NCBI GenBank assembly: GCA_021799405.1
Contig: JAJZAL010000004.1
Span: forward strand, 48,672 to 65,672
Source: Acidobacteriota bacterium
GTDB lineage: Bacteria; Acidobacteriota; Terriglobia; Terriglobales; Acidobacteriaceae
Reading direction: 5' to 3'
Length of the DNA: 17,001 nucleotides
The notes below the pieces were generated by a model, which searched no databases, was not told where the DNA came from, and worked only from the letters and a program-made list of their open reading frames with translations. The position numbers and the translations under genes are program-made. Shown here in pieces: positions 6,904-15,017 of this stretch (position 1 is its first letter; each line of letters opens with the position of its first letter).

Positions 6904-9024
6904 ATGGAGTCGTTGTTCATCTCGCATCCTGTTCGTTGGTTATCTCTCAGTTTGGCGTTGGGAGCGCTTTTGCTCTCATCGCCTGCGCATTCACAAACGG
7001 TATTGCGTTCGCTACCCACTCGTCATGTACCCCAAGTGGTGCTAAAAGGAACAGCGACACCTGTCGGCATCCTGAAAACAACCAAGATCATGCATTTGAG
7101 TTTGTTACTACCCTTGCGTAACCAACAAGAATTAAACCAATTACTCAAAAAACTGTACGATCCTTCCAGCCCGGACTACCGACATTTTCTGACTACAGCC
7201 CAGGTTAACCAAGAGTTCGGACCATCCACACAGGACTATCAAGCAGTAGTAGCGTGGGCGCGATCCAAAGGTTTTACTATAGGAAAAGAGCTACCAAATC
7301 ACTTAGTTGTTCCGATTACCGGAACAGTAGGGCAAGTAAATGCAGCATTTCATATTGAACTGCAAAGTTTCCGAAAAGGCCCCAAGGGACGCCTGTTCTA
7401 TTCGCCGAAGCATGAACCATCTACAGATCTCACCGTTCCACTCTGGCACATTTCGGGATTGACAAACTATTCTGTGCCCCGCCCAATGCTAGCTGCCGCG
7501 ACAAGCGGTCAGGCTGATGCCTATGGATCTGGGCCAAATGGCTCTTATCTACCGAGCGATATGCGCGCCGCGTATTACGGAGGTACATCACTGACCGGCA
7601 GTGGCCAGTGTGTGGGGCTTGCAGAATTTGGTGGATATTACCCGAGCGACGTAGCGGGCGACTTGGATGGAAGCGGCTATGCCGGATCTGCCAGCATTAC
7701 AAATAACGGCAATAACGGCTATACTCTCACATATTCTCCACCGAATGGAGGAGGCCCTTATACAATTGCCATCAACAATGTTTTGGTAGATGGTGGAACC
7801 ATGACTCCACCGCCAAACGATCCGACTGCATCGAGAGAAGCGGCGTTAGATATCGCTCAGGCAATTGGCATGGCTCCAGGTCTCAGCCAGGTGCGCGTCT
7901 ATGTTGCGCCAGATGAGTGGACCACGTCTTCTCCCAACTACTCGTATCCTTCTAATTCAGCGGCTTCCGAGATATTCTCCAATATGGAGAACGATAGTGG
8001 AACCTGCAAGCAAGTGAGCATTTCTTGGGGGTGGAGGCCGACAGATATCAAGGCAAATGATCCTGCGCTTTCGGAATTAAGCGCGGAAGGAGTTAGTGTT
8101 TTCGCGGCGGCGGGTGACAGCGGCGCATGGTCCTCATCAGTGGATGCTTATCCTGCAGAAGATCAATATGTGACCGGAGTTGGAGGAACAGATTTGGTCA
8201 CGAGCAGCGCTGGTGGTTCCTGGACCTCAGAGACAGCTTGGTCGAGCACATCCGGAGGGGTTTCTCCTGACGGAGTTACTTTGCCAAGTTATCAGTCTGG
8301 TTTGACGTGTAGCGGCTGTTCATCTGCATACAGGAATGGGCCTGATGTAGCAATGGAAGCGAACGCTGATAATTACTCCTGTTACGATCTTTCTTGTTCC
8401 GATGATGGACCGGGGACAAGTTTTGCATCACCGCGATGGGCCGGGTTTACAGCTCTGGCCAATCAAGAAGCAGCTAATAATGGATCGAGTGCCGGCCTCG
8501 GTTCCATCAACCCCTTAATTTACTCATTGACGAGCGGTTCTTATGATTCCGTGTTTCACGATATTCAGAGCGGAAGCAATGGGACATATTCTGCTGGATA
8601 TGGTTTTGATTTACTGACTGGGTGGGGGAGCTCGAATGGTCAAACCGCTGTCAATACGTTAGCGCTAGGAAGAGCCGCTGGAGGTTATGTATCCATCAGC
8701 GAATCTAACTCATATCCGGATTGTATGAGCTATACAGATACGACGGTTATAGTCGGAGGATATGAGGTATCAGAGCCGTATACGTCTGGGATGACAGCAG
8801 ATCAGATGGCGAGTGAATTGGCATCTGGACTCAGTTCGTCTACTTCTCCTGTTACAGCGATGTCAAATGGGTCGACCGTTTATATCGCGGATAAAGATCC
8901 GGGCACATCGGGGAATGGAATGTCTCTTTCGGCAAGTGGAACAGAATGCCTGATAAAAACGACTTATTACCCAGTGTTGAGTGCTACTACTTCGGGTTCG
9001 CTATCTGGAGGTGGAGGACGATAG
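6904..9024 (+). CDS. Secreted S53 (sedolisin/kumamolisin) serine-carboxyl protease
   Basis: The protein begins with a signal peptide (residues 1 to ~30, ending near AHSQ). A pro-kumamolisin activation domain follows (~50-200, including YDPSSPDYRHFLT and LPNHLVVPITGTVGQVNAAF), then an S53 catalytic domain (~210-575). Catalytic residues are Glu312 and Asp316 in the EAALD box, Asp405 in AAAGDSG (oxyanion) and Ser506 in GTSFASP. A probable calcium site, DIQSGSNG...GYGFDLLTGWG, closes the domain. This family makes acid-active, secreted endopeptidases that self-process their propeptide. A ~120-residue Ser/Thr/Gly-rich beta-type extension follows. ATG 6904 is preferred over an in-frame ATG at 6877 because it follows AAAGGTGG and places the signal peptide at the N-terminus (706 aa). 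Codons are visibly A/T-richer than in the transfer genes. It is likely cargo for external protein degradation; acid optimum is a family property, not seen here. Confidence 0.92.
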   Translation: MESLFISHPVRWLSLSLALGALLLSSPAHSQTVLRSLPTRHVPQVVLKGTATPVGILKTTKIMHLSLLLPLRNQQELNQLLKKLYDPSSPDYRHFLTTAQVNQEFGPSTQDYQAVVAWARSKGFTIGKELPNHLVVPITGTVGQVNAAFHIELQSFRKGPKGRLFYSPKHEPSTDLTVPLWHISGLTNYSVPRPMLAAATSGQADAYGSGPNGSYLPSDMRAAYYGGTSLTGSGQCVGLAEFGGYYPSDVAGDLDGSGYAGSASITNNGNNGYTLTYSPPNGGGPYTIAINNVLVDGGTMTPPPNDPTASREAALDIAQAIGMAPGLSQVRVYVAPDEWTTSSPNYSYPSNSAASEIFSNMENDSGTCKQVSISWGWRPTDIKANDPALSELSAEGVSVFAAAGDSGAWSSSVDAYPAEDQYVTGVGGTDLVTSSAGGSWTSETAWSSTSGGVSPDGVTLPSYQSGLTCSGCSSAYRNGPDVAMEANADNYSCYDLSCSDDGPGTSFASPRWAGFTALANQEAANNGSSAGLGSINPLIYSLTSGSYDSVFHDIQSGSNGTYSAGYGFDLLTGWGSSNGQTAVNTLALGRAAGGYVSISESNSYPDCMSYTDTTVIVGGYEVSEPYTSGMTADQMASELASGLSSSTSPVTAMSNGSTVYIADKDPGTSGNGMSLSASGTECLIKTTYYPVLSATTSGSLSGGGGR

Positions 9025-9061
9025 ACATACACGTTCAACTAGGATTTCTTGACTTACTTAT

Positions 9062-9093
9062 GCAAGGGAGACTTGAAATTAGGTCTCCTTTGC
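9062..9093 (+). terminator. Stem-loop downstream of the protease gene
   Basis: gcaagggagac (9062-9072) pairs with gtctcctttgc (9083-9093), 11 bp with one G-U pair and a 10-nt loop, 37 bp past the protease stop. The following tatatca is not a real U-run, so it may be a weak terminator or a 3'-end stabiliser. It separates the protease from the kelch gene. Confidence 0.5.
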
Positions 9094-9175
9094 TATATCA
9101 CTGCAGACGACTTGCATGTTGTCTTATCTGTGAGGCCTGCTGGTAAGGCATATCCTGTGGAGTATCCGGCTTAAT

Positions 9176-10657
9176 ATGCAAAGAGAAATCACGATAAAAG
9201 CATCTATAACCTTTCGCTGGCTAGCTGTTGCCGTTTTCCTGTTGCCTCTCTGCATAGGGTGCGGAGAAAGGAGTGCTGGAAGAACGGGCTCCAGTAGCTC
9301 CGGCAGCTCTCAATCCCCTGGCCCCCAGGGCAAATGGACTTGGGTCGGTGGTTCGAGCGCTCTGAGTCAGCCGAGCATTTACGGAACAGAAGGCGTGGCG
9401 TCCTCCAGTAATGTTCCCCAAGGACGATACGGTGCGGCATCATGGACGGATGCGTCCGGCAACTTCTGGCTCTTTGGTGGTTATTCAACCTATTCTCAAG
9501 GGAAACTGAATGATCTCTGGAAATATGATCCCTCCACCAAGGAATGGACCTGGATGGGCGGTTCCAAACAGGCCAATCAGGCCGGGGTCTACGGGACCAT
9601 GGGCGTACCCTCTTCTGGAAATTACCCCGGAGCACGCATGGAGGCTATGACCTGGGTCGGAAAGAATGGAAACTTCTGGCTTTTCGGGGGTGTCGGAGTT
9701 GACGGCAATGGCTCCAAGGGCACTCTCGACGATTTATGGAAATATGATCCTGCGACGAACGAATGGACATGGATGGACGGCTCCAAACAGGCGGCTTTTT
9801 CCGAGACGGATTCTTTCAGTGGGGCAGGCGTGTATGGAGTCAAGGGAATACCGGCTGCGCAGAATTTTCCCGGTGCGCGACAGGAGGGCATGACGTGGGT
9901 CGATTCGTCGGGCAACCTTTGGCTTTTCGGAGGCAATGGTGCGGGTGTGAATGGGCAGATCGGCGATCTCGATGATCTCTGGAAATACAATCCTGCGACG
10001 AACGAATGGACCTGGGTGGATGGCCCCGACACGAACACTGGTGAGAACGGCGTATACGGAACAAAAGGAATGGCTTCGCCCAGCAATATACCCGGTAGCC
10101 GCACTGACGCCGCGACCTGGACGGGGATCTCAGGCAATTTCTGGCTCTTTGGTGGCGATGGCGCCGATGCACAGGACTGCCAGGACAGCACCCCGCCTTG
10201 TGAGCTAAACGATCTCTGGAAATACAATCCCTCGACCAATGAATGGACATGGGTCGGAGGGCCGGATAAGAACAACCAACCTGGCGTCTACGGAACCGAA
10301 GGCGTAGCTGCGACAAGCAGTATTCCCCCATCCGATGACGGTGCTCTGGCGTGGACCGATGCACAAGGCAACTTCTGGCTGTTTGGCGGCAGCAGTTCAA
10401 GTACGGATGAGCTGAACGATTTATGGGAGTATGATCCCTCTTCAAACGAATGGACATGGATGAGCGGCGGAGACACGGGCTGCCCCGCTGCTAGCTATGG
10501 TCAGATGGGCTATTCTTCGTCTGCCACTCCGCCACCGCCTCGCTGGGGAGCTTCCGGTTGGATAGACAACACGGGGAATCTTTGGATCTTCGGGGGCTCT
10601 GACGATACTTGCAGAGGCGTCGGCACGATGAACGACTTATGGGAATATCAGCCCTGA
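9176..10657 (+). CDS. Exported kelch-type six-bladed beta-propeller protein
   Basis: The 493-aa protein has a hydrophobic N-terminal export signal (about 12-28) ending in LCIGC. Cys29 may be lipid-anchored, although Cys at the -3 position makes the lipobox imperfect. A Ser/Gly linker follows, then six repeats of ~70-80 residues. The shared pattern is WTWxGGS, YGxxG, N-x-PGxR, AxxW, GNFWLFGG and LNDLWKYDPSTNE. Conserved segments repeat at DNA level near 9513, 9731, 9973, 10211 and 10419, with a last partial one near 10633. FGG plus spaced Trp/Tyr identify kelch/galactose-oxidase-central-type blades, and six make a closed propeller. No galactose-oxidase copper ligands or catalytic domain are attached, so a binding or scaffold role outside the cell is more likely than an enzyme. 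ATG 9176 has GGAG 13 nt upstream. Co-location with the protease suggests joint cargo (inference). Confidence 0.85.
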   Translation: MQREITIKASITFRWLAVAVFLLPLCIGCGERSAGRTGSSSSGSSQSPGPQGKWTWVGGSSALSQPSIYGTEGVASSSNVPQGRYGAASWTDASGNFWLFGGYSTYSQGKLNDLWKYDPSTKEWTWMGGSKQANQAGVYGTMGVPSSGNYPGARMEAMTWVGKNGNFWLFGGVGVDGNGSKGTLDDLWKYDPATNEWTWMDGSKQAAFSETDSFSGAGVYGVKGIPAAQNFPGARQEGMTWVDSSGNLWLFGGNGAGVNGQIGDLDDLWKYNPATNEWTWVDGPDTNTGENGVYGTKGMASPSNIPGSRTDAATWTGISGNFWLFGGDGADAQDCQDSTPPCELNDLWKYNPSTNEWTWVGGPDKNNQPGVYGTEGVAATSSIPPSDDGALAWTDAQGNFWLFGGSSSSTDELNDLWEYDPSSNEWTWMSGGDTGCPAASYGQMGYSSSATPPPPRWGASGWIDNTGNLWIFGGSDDTCRGVGTMNDLWEYQP

Positions 10658-11039
10658 GCTTTTGAGCTGAATGGACACGTTATGAGAATTCTGTAAATCT
10701 TTTTTTTGCTCTATCTCTTCTTCGCGACCTCTCAACCGGAATGTGATTGTGTTTTTGTATCATTTTGCAGGGAAAGGCAGGTTGCAGTCTCGACACTATC
10801 CCAATAAGTCCTCGTATGGAATTCTTGTGCATTCCATACACCGAATCAGACGAACAATGGGGTTAGAATGCTCGTTAAACAAGATTGAACGGATCTCGAA
10901 TGATCTTTGATTCGCGCCGAACAGGGCCCGACGATGTCCGAATTTCGTTCGAGTGGAAATATCCGCTAAGCCGCTCCTAAGCCGTCAGGTTTAGGGATGG
11001 TGTCTGGTGGCAAAACAAATGCTCGAAACAGCCGGGAAC
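10658..11039. other. Gene-free stretch with a 9-bp palindrome
   Basis: No supported gene. A perfect inverted repeat gtatggaat (10814-10822) / attccatac (10831-10839) with an 8-nt spacer could be a regulator site or hairpin. An 8-T run at about 10700 has no stem before it. A 26-codon frame at 10900-10980 has no ribosome-binding site and I do not call it. The stretch separates the cargo from the convergent toxin gene. Confidence 0.5.
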
Positions 11040-11513
11040 CTATGTTTGGTCACCGAGCAAGCTTGCAAGAATTGCCGGTGATACATGAAAGCTGGTCTGC
11101 CGCAGGCGTTTAAATGCACTGCGCAGGTCCAGAAGCCCCAATTCGGCAGCCTCTCGAAGCACCCCAACGGTGCCGATAACCGGTAAGCTACGTCGCTCCG
11201 CTTCACGTCTGCCCAACAGTTCATCGACAATCAACTGGTCGGCGGATAGCTCTTCGGCCAGAGCAATTGCATCGCGTTCTCCCGCATCAAGCTTTGCAAG
11301 TGAGGAATCGACGGTTACGGTGGGGGAAAGAATCTCCAGCCAGTCAGGCGGCTCATTCATCCATTCCTGGACCCTGGTCGGCGCACGCGGACGCATCAAC
11401 TCTTCACGGACCGCAGGCGGAATAACAACGCGGCCATACAGCTTTGGCAGCACTTCGATCTCTTCAATGAGGATCAGGTAATTTATAGGCGTGGTGTCGG
11501 CAACAACGATCAT
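11040..11513 (-). CDS. PIN-domain toxin-like protein (DUF3368 type)
   Basis: This 157-aa protein opens with MIVVADTTPINYL, where Asp6 is the first PIN acidic residue. It continues with IPPAVREEL (Glu38), LDAGERDAIALA (Glu79, Asp81) and LIVDELLGRREA (Asp97), then GTVGVL. This is the layout of DUF3368/VapC-like PIN nucleases, Mg-dependent RNases that act as toxins when their antitoxin is lost. Its start lies 4 bp inside the end of the antitoxin gene (11510-11513), so the pair is transcribed antitoxin first and translationally coupled. It is the distal gene of a two-gene minus-strand operon within the plus-strand element. All acidic residues appear intact. RNA target unknown. Confidence 0.85.
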   Translation of the reverse strand: MIVVADTTPINYLILIEEIEVLPKLYGRVVIPPAVREELMRPRAPTRVQEWMNEPPDWLEILSPTVTVDSSLAKLDAGERDAIALAEELSADQLIVDELLGRREAERRSLPVIGTVGVLREAAELGLLDLRSAFKRLRQTSFHVSPAILASLLGDQT

Positions 11514-11815
11514 CCTGCTCGACGTTCACCGGAAGCTGGCGTCTGTTGCCGCTTGGCGCGCGCCTGGAGCGCCGATTCACGGTCCTTGGCCGCATCCTCA
11601 AGCGAGTAATGCAGAAATGCGCCATGTTCCTTGAGGAACGCGTGAACTTCCATCCGGGTTTCAAGACCCAGCAGTTGCCGAATTTCCGCTTCGGATATTT
11701 GTTCCGAGCGGTAGCCTTCCAGGGCGAGTGCTTCCAGCGCTGCGCGCGCAGGATCCTTACCCTCAGAGATGATCTGAGGGGCGAGATCGTCCGGGATGCT
11801 GAAGGTGACTTGCAT
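11510..11815 (-). CDS. UPF0175-family antitoxin
   Basis: The 101-aa protein matches the UPF0175 pattern. A short N-terminal strand MQVTFSIPDDL is followed by a helical region with ALEALALEGYR, then LLGLETRMEVHAFLKEHG and the family's HYSLEDAAKD. Such proteins are typically encoded just before a DUF3368 PIN protein and act as the antitoxin, binding the toxin and often their own promoter. That arrangement is exact here, with a 4-bp gene overlap. Its promoter must lie in the 84-bp gap shared with the divergent relaxase gene, so TA repression and relaxase expression may be linked. The basic, low-complexity C-terminus (~85-101) could be the toxin-wrapping tail. Confidence 0.85.
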   Translation of the reverse strand: MQVTFSIPDDLAPQIISEGKDPARAALEALALEGYRSEQISEAEIRQLLGLETRMEVHAFLKEHGAFLHYSLEDAAKDRESALQARAKRQQTPASGERRAG

Positions 11816-11899
11816 GGCTTAAGAATACCACTGGCTTGAAAACGCTGAAGTTCTGAACGCTTCTTGCAATGGGATTTCGAACAGCGTTAGGTTCGGCTC
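11816..11899. promoter_or_regulatory. Divergent TA / relaxase control region
   Basis: The 84-bp gap must drive the antitoxin-toxin operon (minus) and the relaxase (plus). AACGCT occurs at 11841-11846 and 11856-11861 (15-bp spacing), and its complement AGCGTT at 11883-11888. gttc-t-gaac forms a small palindrome at 11850-11858. TTGAAA at 11836-11841 could be a plus-strand -35 but has no clear -10. These words are candidate antitoxin operators. No clear Shine-Dalgarno precedes the relaxase ATG. Confidence 0.4.
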
Positions 11900-14629
11900 A
11901 TGCTGACGATCCGAGCGATGGCGGGCGGCGCTGGCTATGCGCAGCGGCATCTTGAGAACAGCGATTATTACGACGAGCACCGTCGCGTGCGGGGCGAGTG
12001 GCATGGGCGCGGCGCCGAGTTGCTGGAGCTGCGCGGCGAGGTGACGCGCCAACAATTCGAGGCCGTACGGGAAGGACTTCATCCCGGGACTGGCGAATTC
12101 CTGCGCCCGCGCCATGGAGCAGATCGTGCACACAATGACGGGAGCGAGCAGAGCAAGGCGCGGTCTCTCTACGACATGACATTCTCCGCGCCGAAGTCCG
12201 TTTCCATCCAAGCGTTGGTGGGCGGAGATGATCGTCTGGTCGCGGCTCATGACAAAGCTGTGCGGGCAGCTCTCATGGAAGGTGAGAATCATGCCGCAAC
12301 ACGGGTTCGTTTGAATGGGGCGAATGAGAATCGCACCACCGGCAACTGGATCGTTGCCGCGTACCGTCATGACACGAGTCGTGAACTCGATCCGCAATTG
12401 CACACTCACGCCGTTGCCGCCAATTTGACCTATGACGGAGCAGAGGGCCGTTGGAAGGCATTACAAGCATCCGGGCTGTACGAGCGCCGCGCATATCTCT
12501 CGGAGGTCTACCGCAATGCCCTGGCTCGCGAGGTCCGTAGCCTTGGCTACGAAATAGAGACGCGCCGCGATCTCAGGGGCAGGGATCTCGGATTTGAAAT
12601 TCGTGGCGTGTCGGACGAGTTGCTGGAAAGGTACAGTCAACGGAGCGCGCAACGTGACAAAGCCATTGACGAATTCACAAGGCAAAGCGGCCGCAAGCCG
12701 ACGGACAATGAAGTAGCCGTACTGGTTCGTGAATCCCGCGCGGACAAACTCGCGGAAATCTCGACGGAACAGATGCGCCGACAGCAGCGGGCTCGCCTGT
12801 CCCTGGAGGAACTGCAGAGCGTTGAACGTCTACGGAACAGTCTTCTGGAGCAAGGGTGGAAAGTGTCGCATGGGCTTACGCACGCCGAAACCGCCTTGCA
12901 ATACGCAAAAGATCATCTTTTCGAGCGCCGCTCCGTCGTTCTCGATCACGAATTGCTGACCGAAGCTCTGCGATACGGCCGCGGACAGATTGATTTGGGC
13001 CGACTACAGGGTGCGCTCGAAGTCGAGAAATCCCAGGGAAGCCTCATCCATGCCGGCAACCGGTTGACGACTCGCGACAGCCTTGAGCGTGAACAGCGCA
13101 TCATCGCCATGGTGGATCACGGCATCGACCGATATGGCCGCTTCGGGGGGACACAAGAGTTTCAACAGGGCGAGAATCTGCGTGATGAACAGAAACGCGC
13201 CGTCCAGCAGATTCTCGACTCGCGCGATTTCGCCATCAACCTGCGTGGCGCAGCGGGAACCGGCAAGACGGCCACGCTACAAGAGGTTGACCGGAGCCTT
13301 CGACAGACCGGACGCGAGGTAATGGCGGTTGCGCCGACTCGCAGCGCGGTGGGGGAATTGCACAAGGTCGGCTTTCGCGATGCCATGACGGTTGCCAGAT
13401 TGCTCGAAGACGAGATGGCACATGCGGCGTTGCGTGGCCGGGTATTGATCGTGGACGAGGCCGGTATGATCTCCGGGCGGCAAATGGAGGGGATTCTCCG
13501 GCTCGCGGAGCAGCAGCAGGCTCGGATTCTCTTCTCAGGCGACACCCGCCAAATTCAGAGTGTCGAGGCCTCCGACGCGCTGCGTATTCTGGAGCGCGAG
13601 TCTCAAATGAAAAGCGTCTCCCTCACCGGGGTACAGCGCCAGACGCACGCGCAATACAGAGATGCCGTTCAAACGCTGCGCCAATCCCCGGCGGAGGGTT
13701 TTGAAAAGCTTGAACGCCTGGGAGCTGTGCATGAAGTTCCTTTTGTGGAACGGGCTCGCGCTGTGGCTGATCTCTACCGCGAGATGACCGCCGATCCATC
13801 ACGACGCATCCTGGTGGTTGCTCCTACCCATGAGGAGATTGGCCGAGTGACGCGCGCTATTCGAGACGACCTTGCAATGCGCGGTCAACTCGGCGAAAGC
13901 ATAACGATGGATCGATATGTCCCATTGCAATGGACGGAAGCGCAAAAGCGTGACTTGTCTAACTATCGCGAGGGCCAGATTCTTTTGATGCACCGGGCGG
14001 GCAGAGGCATGGAGAAGCATGAAGCCCTCACCGTGAGTCGGGTGGAGTCCGGCCTAATTGTGGGTCGGAATGTTTGCGGCGAAGAGAAGACTTTCACTCC
14101 GGCACAGACACGTTCGTTTTCTGTTCATGAGCAGCGGGCTGTTGAAGTTGCTCCGGGCGACCGCCTGCTACTGACCGGCAATCGCAAGGATACAAACTTC
14201 CGCGCCACGAACGGCGAACTGGTGAAGGTGCGGAGTATCGAAGGCGGGCGCATTCAGCTTGAGGATGGCCGCGCGCTGCCGGGGAACTATCGCCAATTCG
14301 ATCACGGCTATGCGGTTACGGCTCATCGCAGCCAGGGCAAGACAGTCGATGGCGTCATCCTCTCCGCTGACATAATGAAACAGGAATTGTTCTACGTTGG
14401 TGCGTCACGCGGCAGAAGTGAAATTGCCATTGTTACAGGTGACCGCGAACAACTCCGAGAGTCGCTGGGCATCTCATCCGCGCGTCCATCGGCCACAGAA
14501 CTGGCACGGGAACAATCACATTCACACGAGCCTGAACACAGCATCGAACATGCCCCGATGCAAAGAAGCCAACAGTCCGCGCCACGCCGTGATCTTGGCA
14601 TCAGCCATGACATTGGCTTGAGTCTGTAG
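11900..14629 (+). CDS. MobF-family relaxase-helicase (TrwC/TraA-like)
   Basis: The 909-aa protein combines an N-terminal HUH relaxase with a RecD-like helicase. The relaxase (1 to ~300) starts MLTIRAM, carries catalytic Tyr candidates Tyr13, Tyr23 and Tyr24 (NSDYYDE) and motif II TFSAPKSVS (94-102). The metal-binding triad His157, His168, His170 lies in LHTHAVAANL. The helicase has Walker A GAAGTGKT (450-457), Walker B VDEAG (518-522) and the C-terminal motif VTAHRSQGKT (806-815). MobF enzymes nick oriT, stay covalently on the 5' end and unwind the transferred strand with their own helicase. The start is supported by the family's characteristic N-terminus despite a weak ribosome-binding site. 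The last ~50 residues are His/Ser/Glu-rich and divergent. No coupling protein or type IV secretion genes adjoin it. The large palindrome right after its stop is the likely nick region (inference). Confidence 0.93.
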   Translation: MLTIRAMAGGAGYAQRHLENSDYYDEHRRVRGEWHGRGAELLELRGEVTRQQFEAVREGLHPGTGEFLRPRHGADRAHNDGSEQSKARSLYDMTFSAPKSVSIQALVGGDDRLVAAHDKAVRAALMEGENHAATRVRLNGANENRTTGNWIVAAYRHDTSRELDPQLHTHAVAANLTYDGAEGRWKALQASGLYERRAYLSEVYRNALAREVRSLGYEIETRRDLRGRDLGFEIRGVSDELLERYSQRSAQRDKAIDEFTRQSGRKPTDNEVAVLVRESRADKLAEISTEQMRRQQRARLSLEELQSVERLRNSLLEQGWKVSHGLTHAETALQYAKDHLFERRSVVLDHELLTEALRYGRGQIDLGRLQGALEVEKSQGSLIHAGNRLTTRDSLEREQRIIAMVDHGIDRYGRFGGTQEFQQGENLRDEQKRAVQQILDSRDFAINLRGAAGTGKTATLQEVDRSLRQTGREVMAVAPTRSAVGELHKVGFRDAMTVARLLEDEMAHAALRGRVLIVDEAGMISGRQMEGILRLAEQQQARILFSGDTRQIQSVEASDALRILERESQMKSVSLTGVQRQTHAQYRDAVQTLRQSPAEGFEKLERLGAVHEVPFVERARAVADLYREMTADPSRRILVVAPTHEEIGRVTRAIRDDLAMRGQLGESITMDRYVPLQWTEAQKRDLSNYREGQILLMHRAGRGMEKHEALTVSRVESGLIVGRNVCGEEKTFTPAQTRSFSVHEQRAVEVAPGDRLLLTGNRKDTNFRATNGELVKVRSIEGGRIQLEDGRALPGNYRQFDHGYAVTAHRSQGKTVDGVILSADIMKQELFYVGASRGRSEIAIVTGDREQLRESLGISSARPSATELAREQSHSHEPEHSIEHAPMQRSQQSAPRRDLGISHDIGLSL

Positions 14630-14659
14630 GCGTTGAGGAATGTTTGGGGTAGGAAAAAC

Positions 14660-14794
14660 TGACATTCCCCGATAGTGGGATGATGTGCCGAGGCGCATAG
14701 GGTGGTGTCAAGGGACTTGACCGCTTCGCGGCGGCGCAGCCGCCCTTGACACCGCCCGCGCCTCGGCTATGCTCTGCTTATTCGGGGAATGTCA
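14660..14794. other. 135-bp nested palindrome, candidate oriT or ssDNA origin
   Basis: Outer arms: tgacattccccga (14660-14672) and tcggggaatgtca (14782-14794), 13/13 complementary. Middle arms: gccgaggcgc (14687-14696) and gcgcctcggc (14758-14767), 10/10. Inner arms: gggtggtgtcaaggg (14700-14714) and cccttgacaccgccc (14743-14757), 14/15 plus one G-T. The 28-nt apex holds two back-to-back mini-hairpins, ccgc-ttc-gcgg (14721-14731) and cggc-gca-gccg (14732-14742), giving a T-shaped fold. An alternative stem gtcaag-gga-cttgac (14707-14721) competes. No T-run follows. Position 30 bp after the relaxase stop suggests a relaxase target. Confidence 0.7.
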
Positions 14795-15017
14795 ATAGGA
14801 TTTGTCCAGCCCTTGCCGCATATTCGTTTTGATAATGTAAACATTCGTCATGTTCCATTTGTTCCTCAAAAGGCCTTGTAGGACACTCCAGTCCTTTCAA
14901 TGCACTTCAGGCGACTTATTCAACTCCAGCAATGTTGAGGTGAAGCGAAAAACGCAACCTGTAGTAGTGGACAAGATTCGATACACAATGCATGGTTGTT
15001 ATAGGAGCGTATGAACC
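14795..15017. other. Leader region of the xis-int pair
   Basis: No gene was found. The region is A/T-richer than the palindrome before it and must hold the promoter of the excisionase-integrase operon. AACAT-TCGTC-ATGTT near 14843 is a short inverted repeat. AGGAG at 15003-15007 is the ribosome-binding site for the ATG at 15018. A five-codon frame (15011-15028) overlaps that start. Confidence 0.45.

Noticed and set aside
9342..10657. CRISPR-like spaced repeats
   Set aside because: The repeats are in-frame coding units of a kelch protein with ~210-240 bp period; no CRISPR array or cas gene is present.
10900..10980. 26-codon small ORF
   Set aside because: No ribosome-binding site, no recognisable sequence and too short to support.
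11819..12409. Minus-strand 196-codon open frame
   Set aside because: Antisense to the catalytic part of the MobF relaxase, whose motifs are unambiguous.
14660..14794. Relaxase transcription terminator
   Set aside because: The structure is far larger than a terminator, nested and branched, and no T-tract follows on either strand; partial transcriptional effects remain possible.
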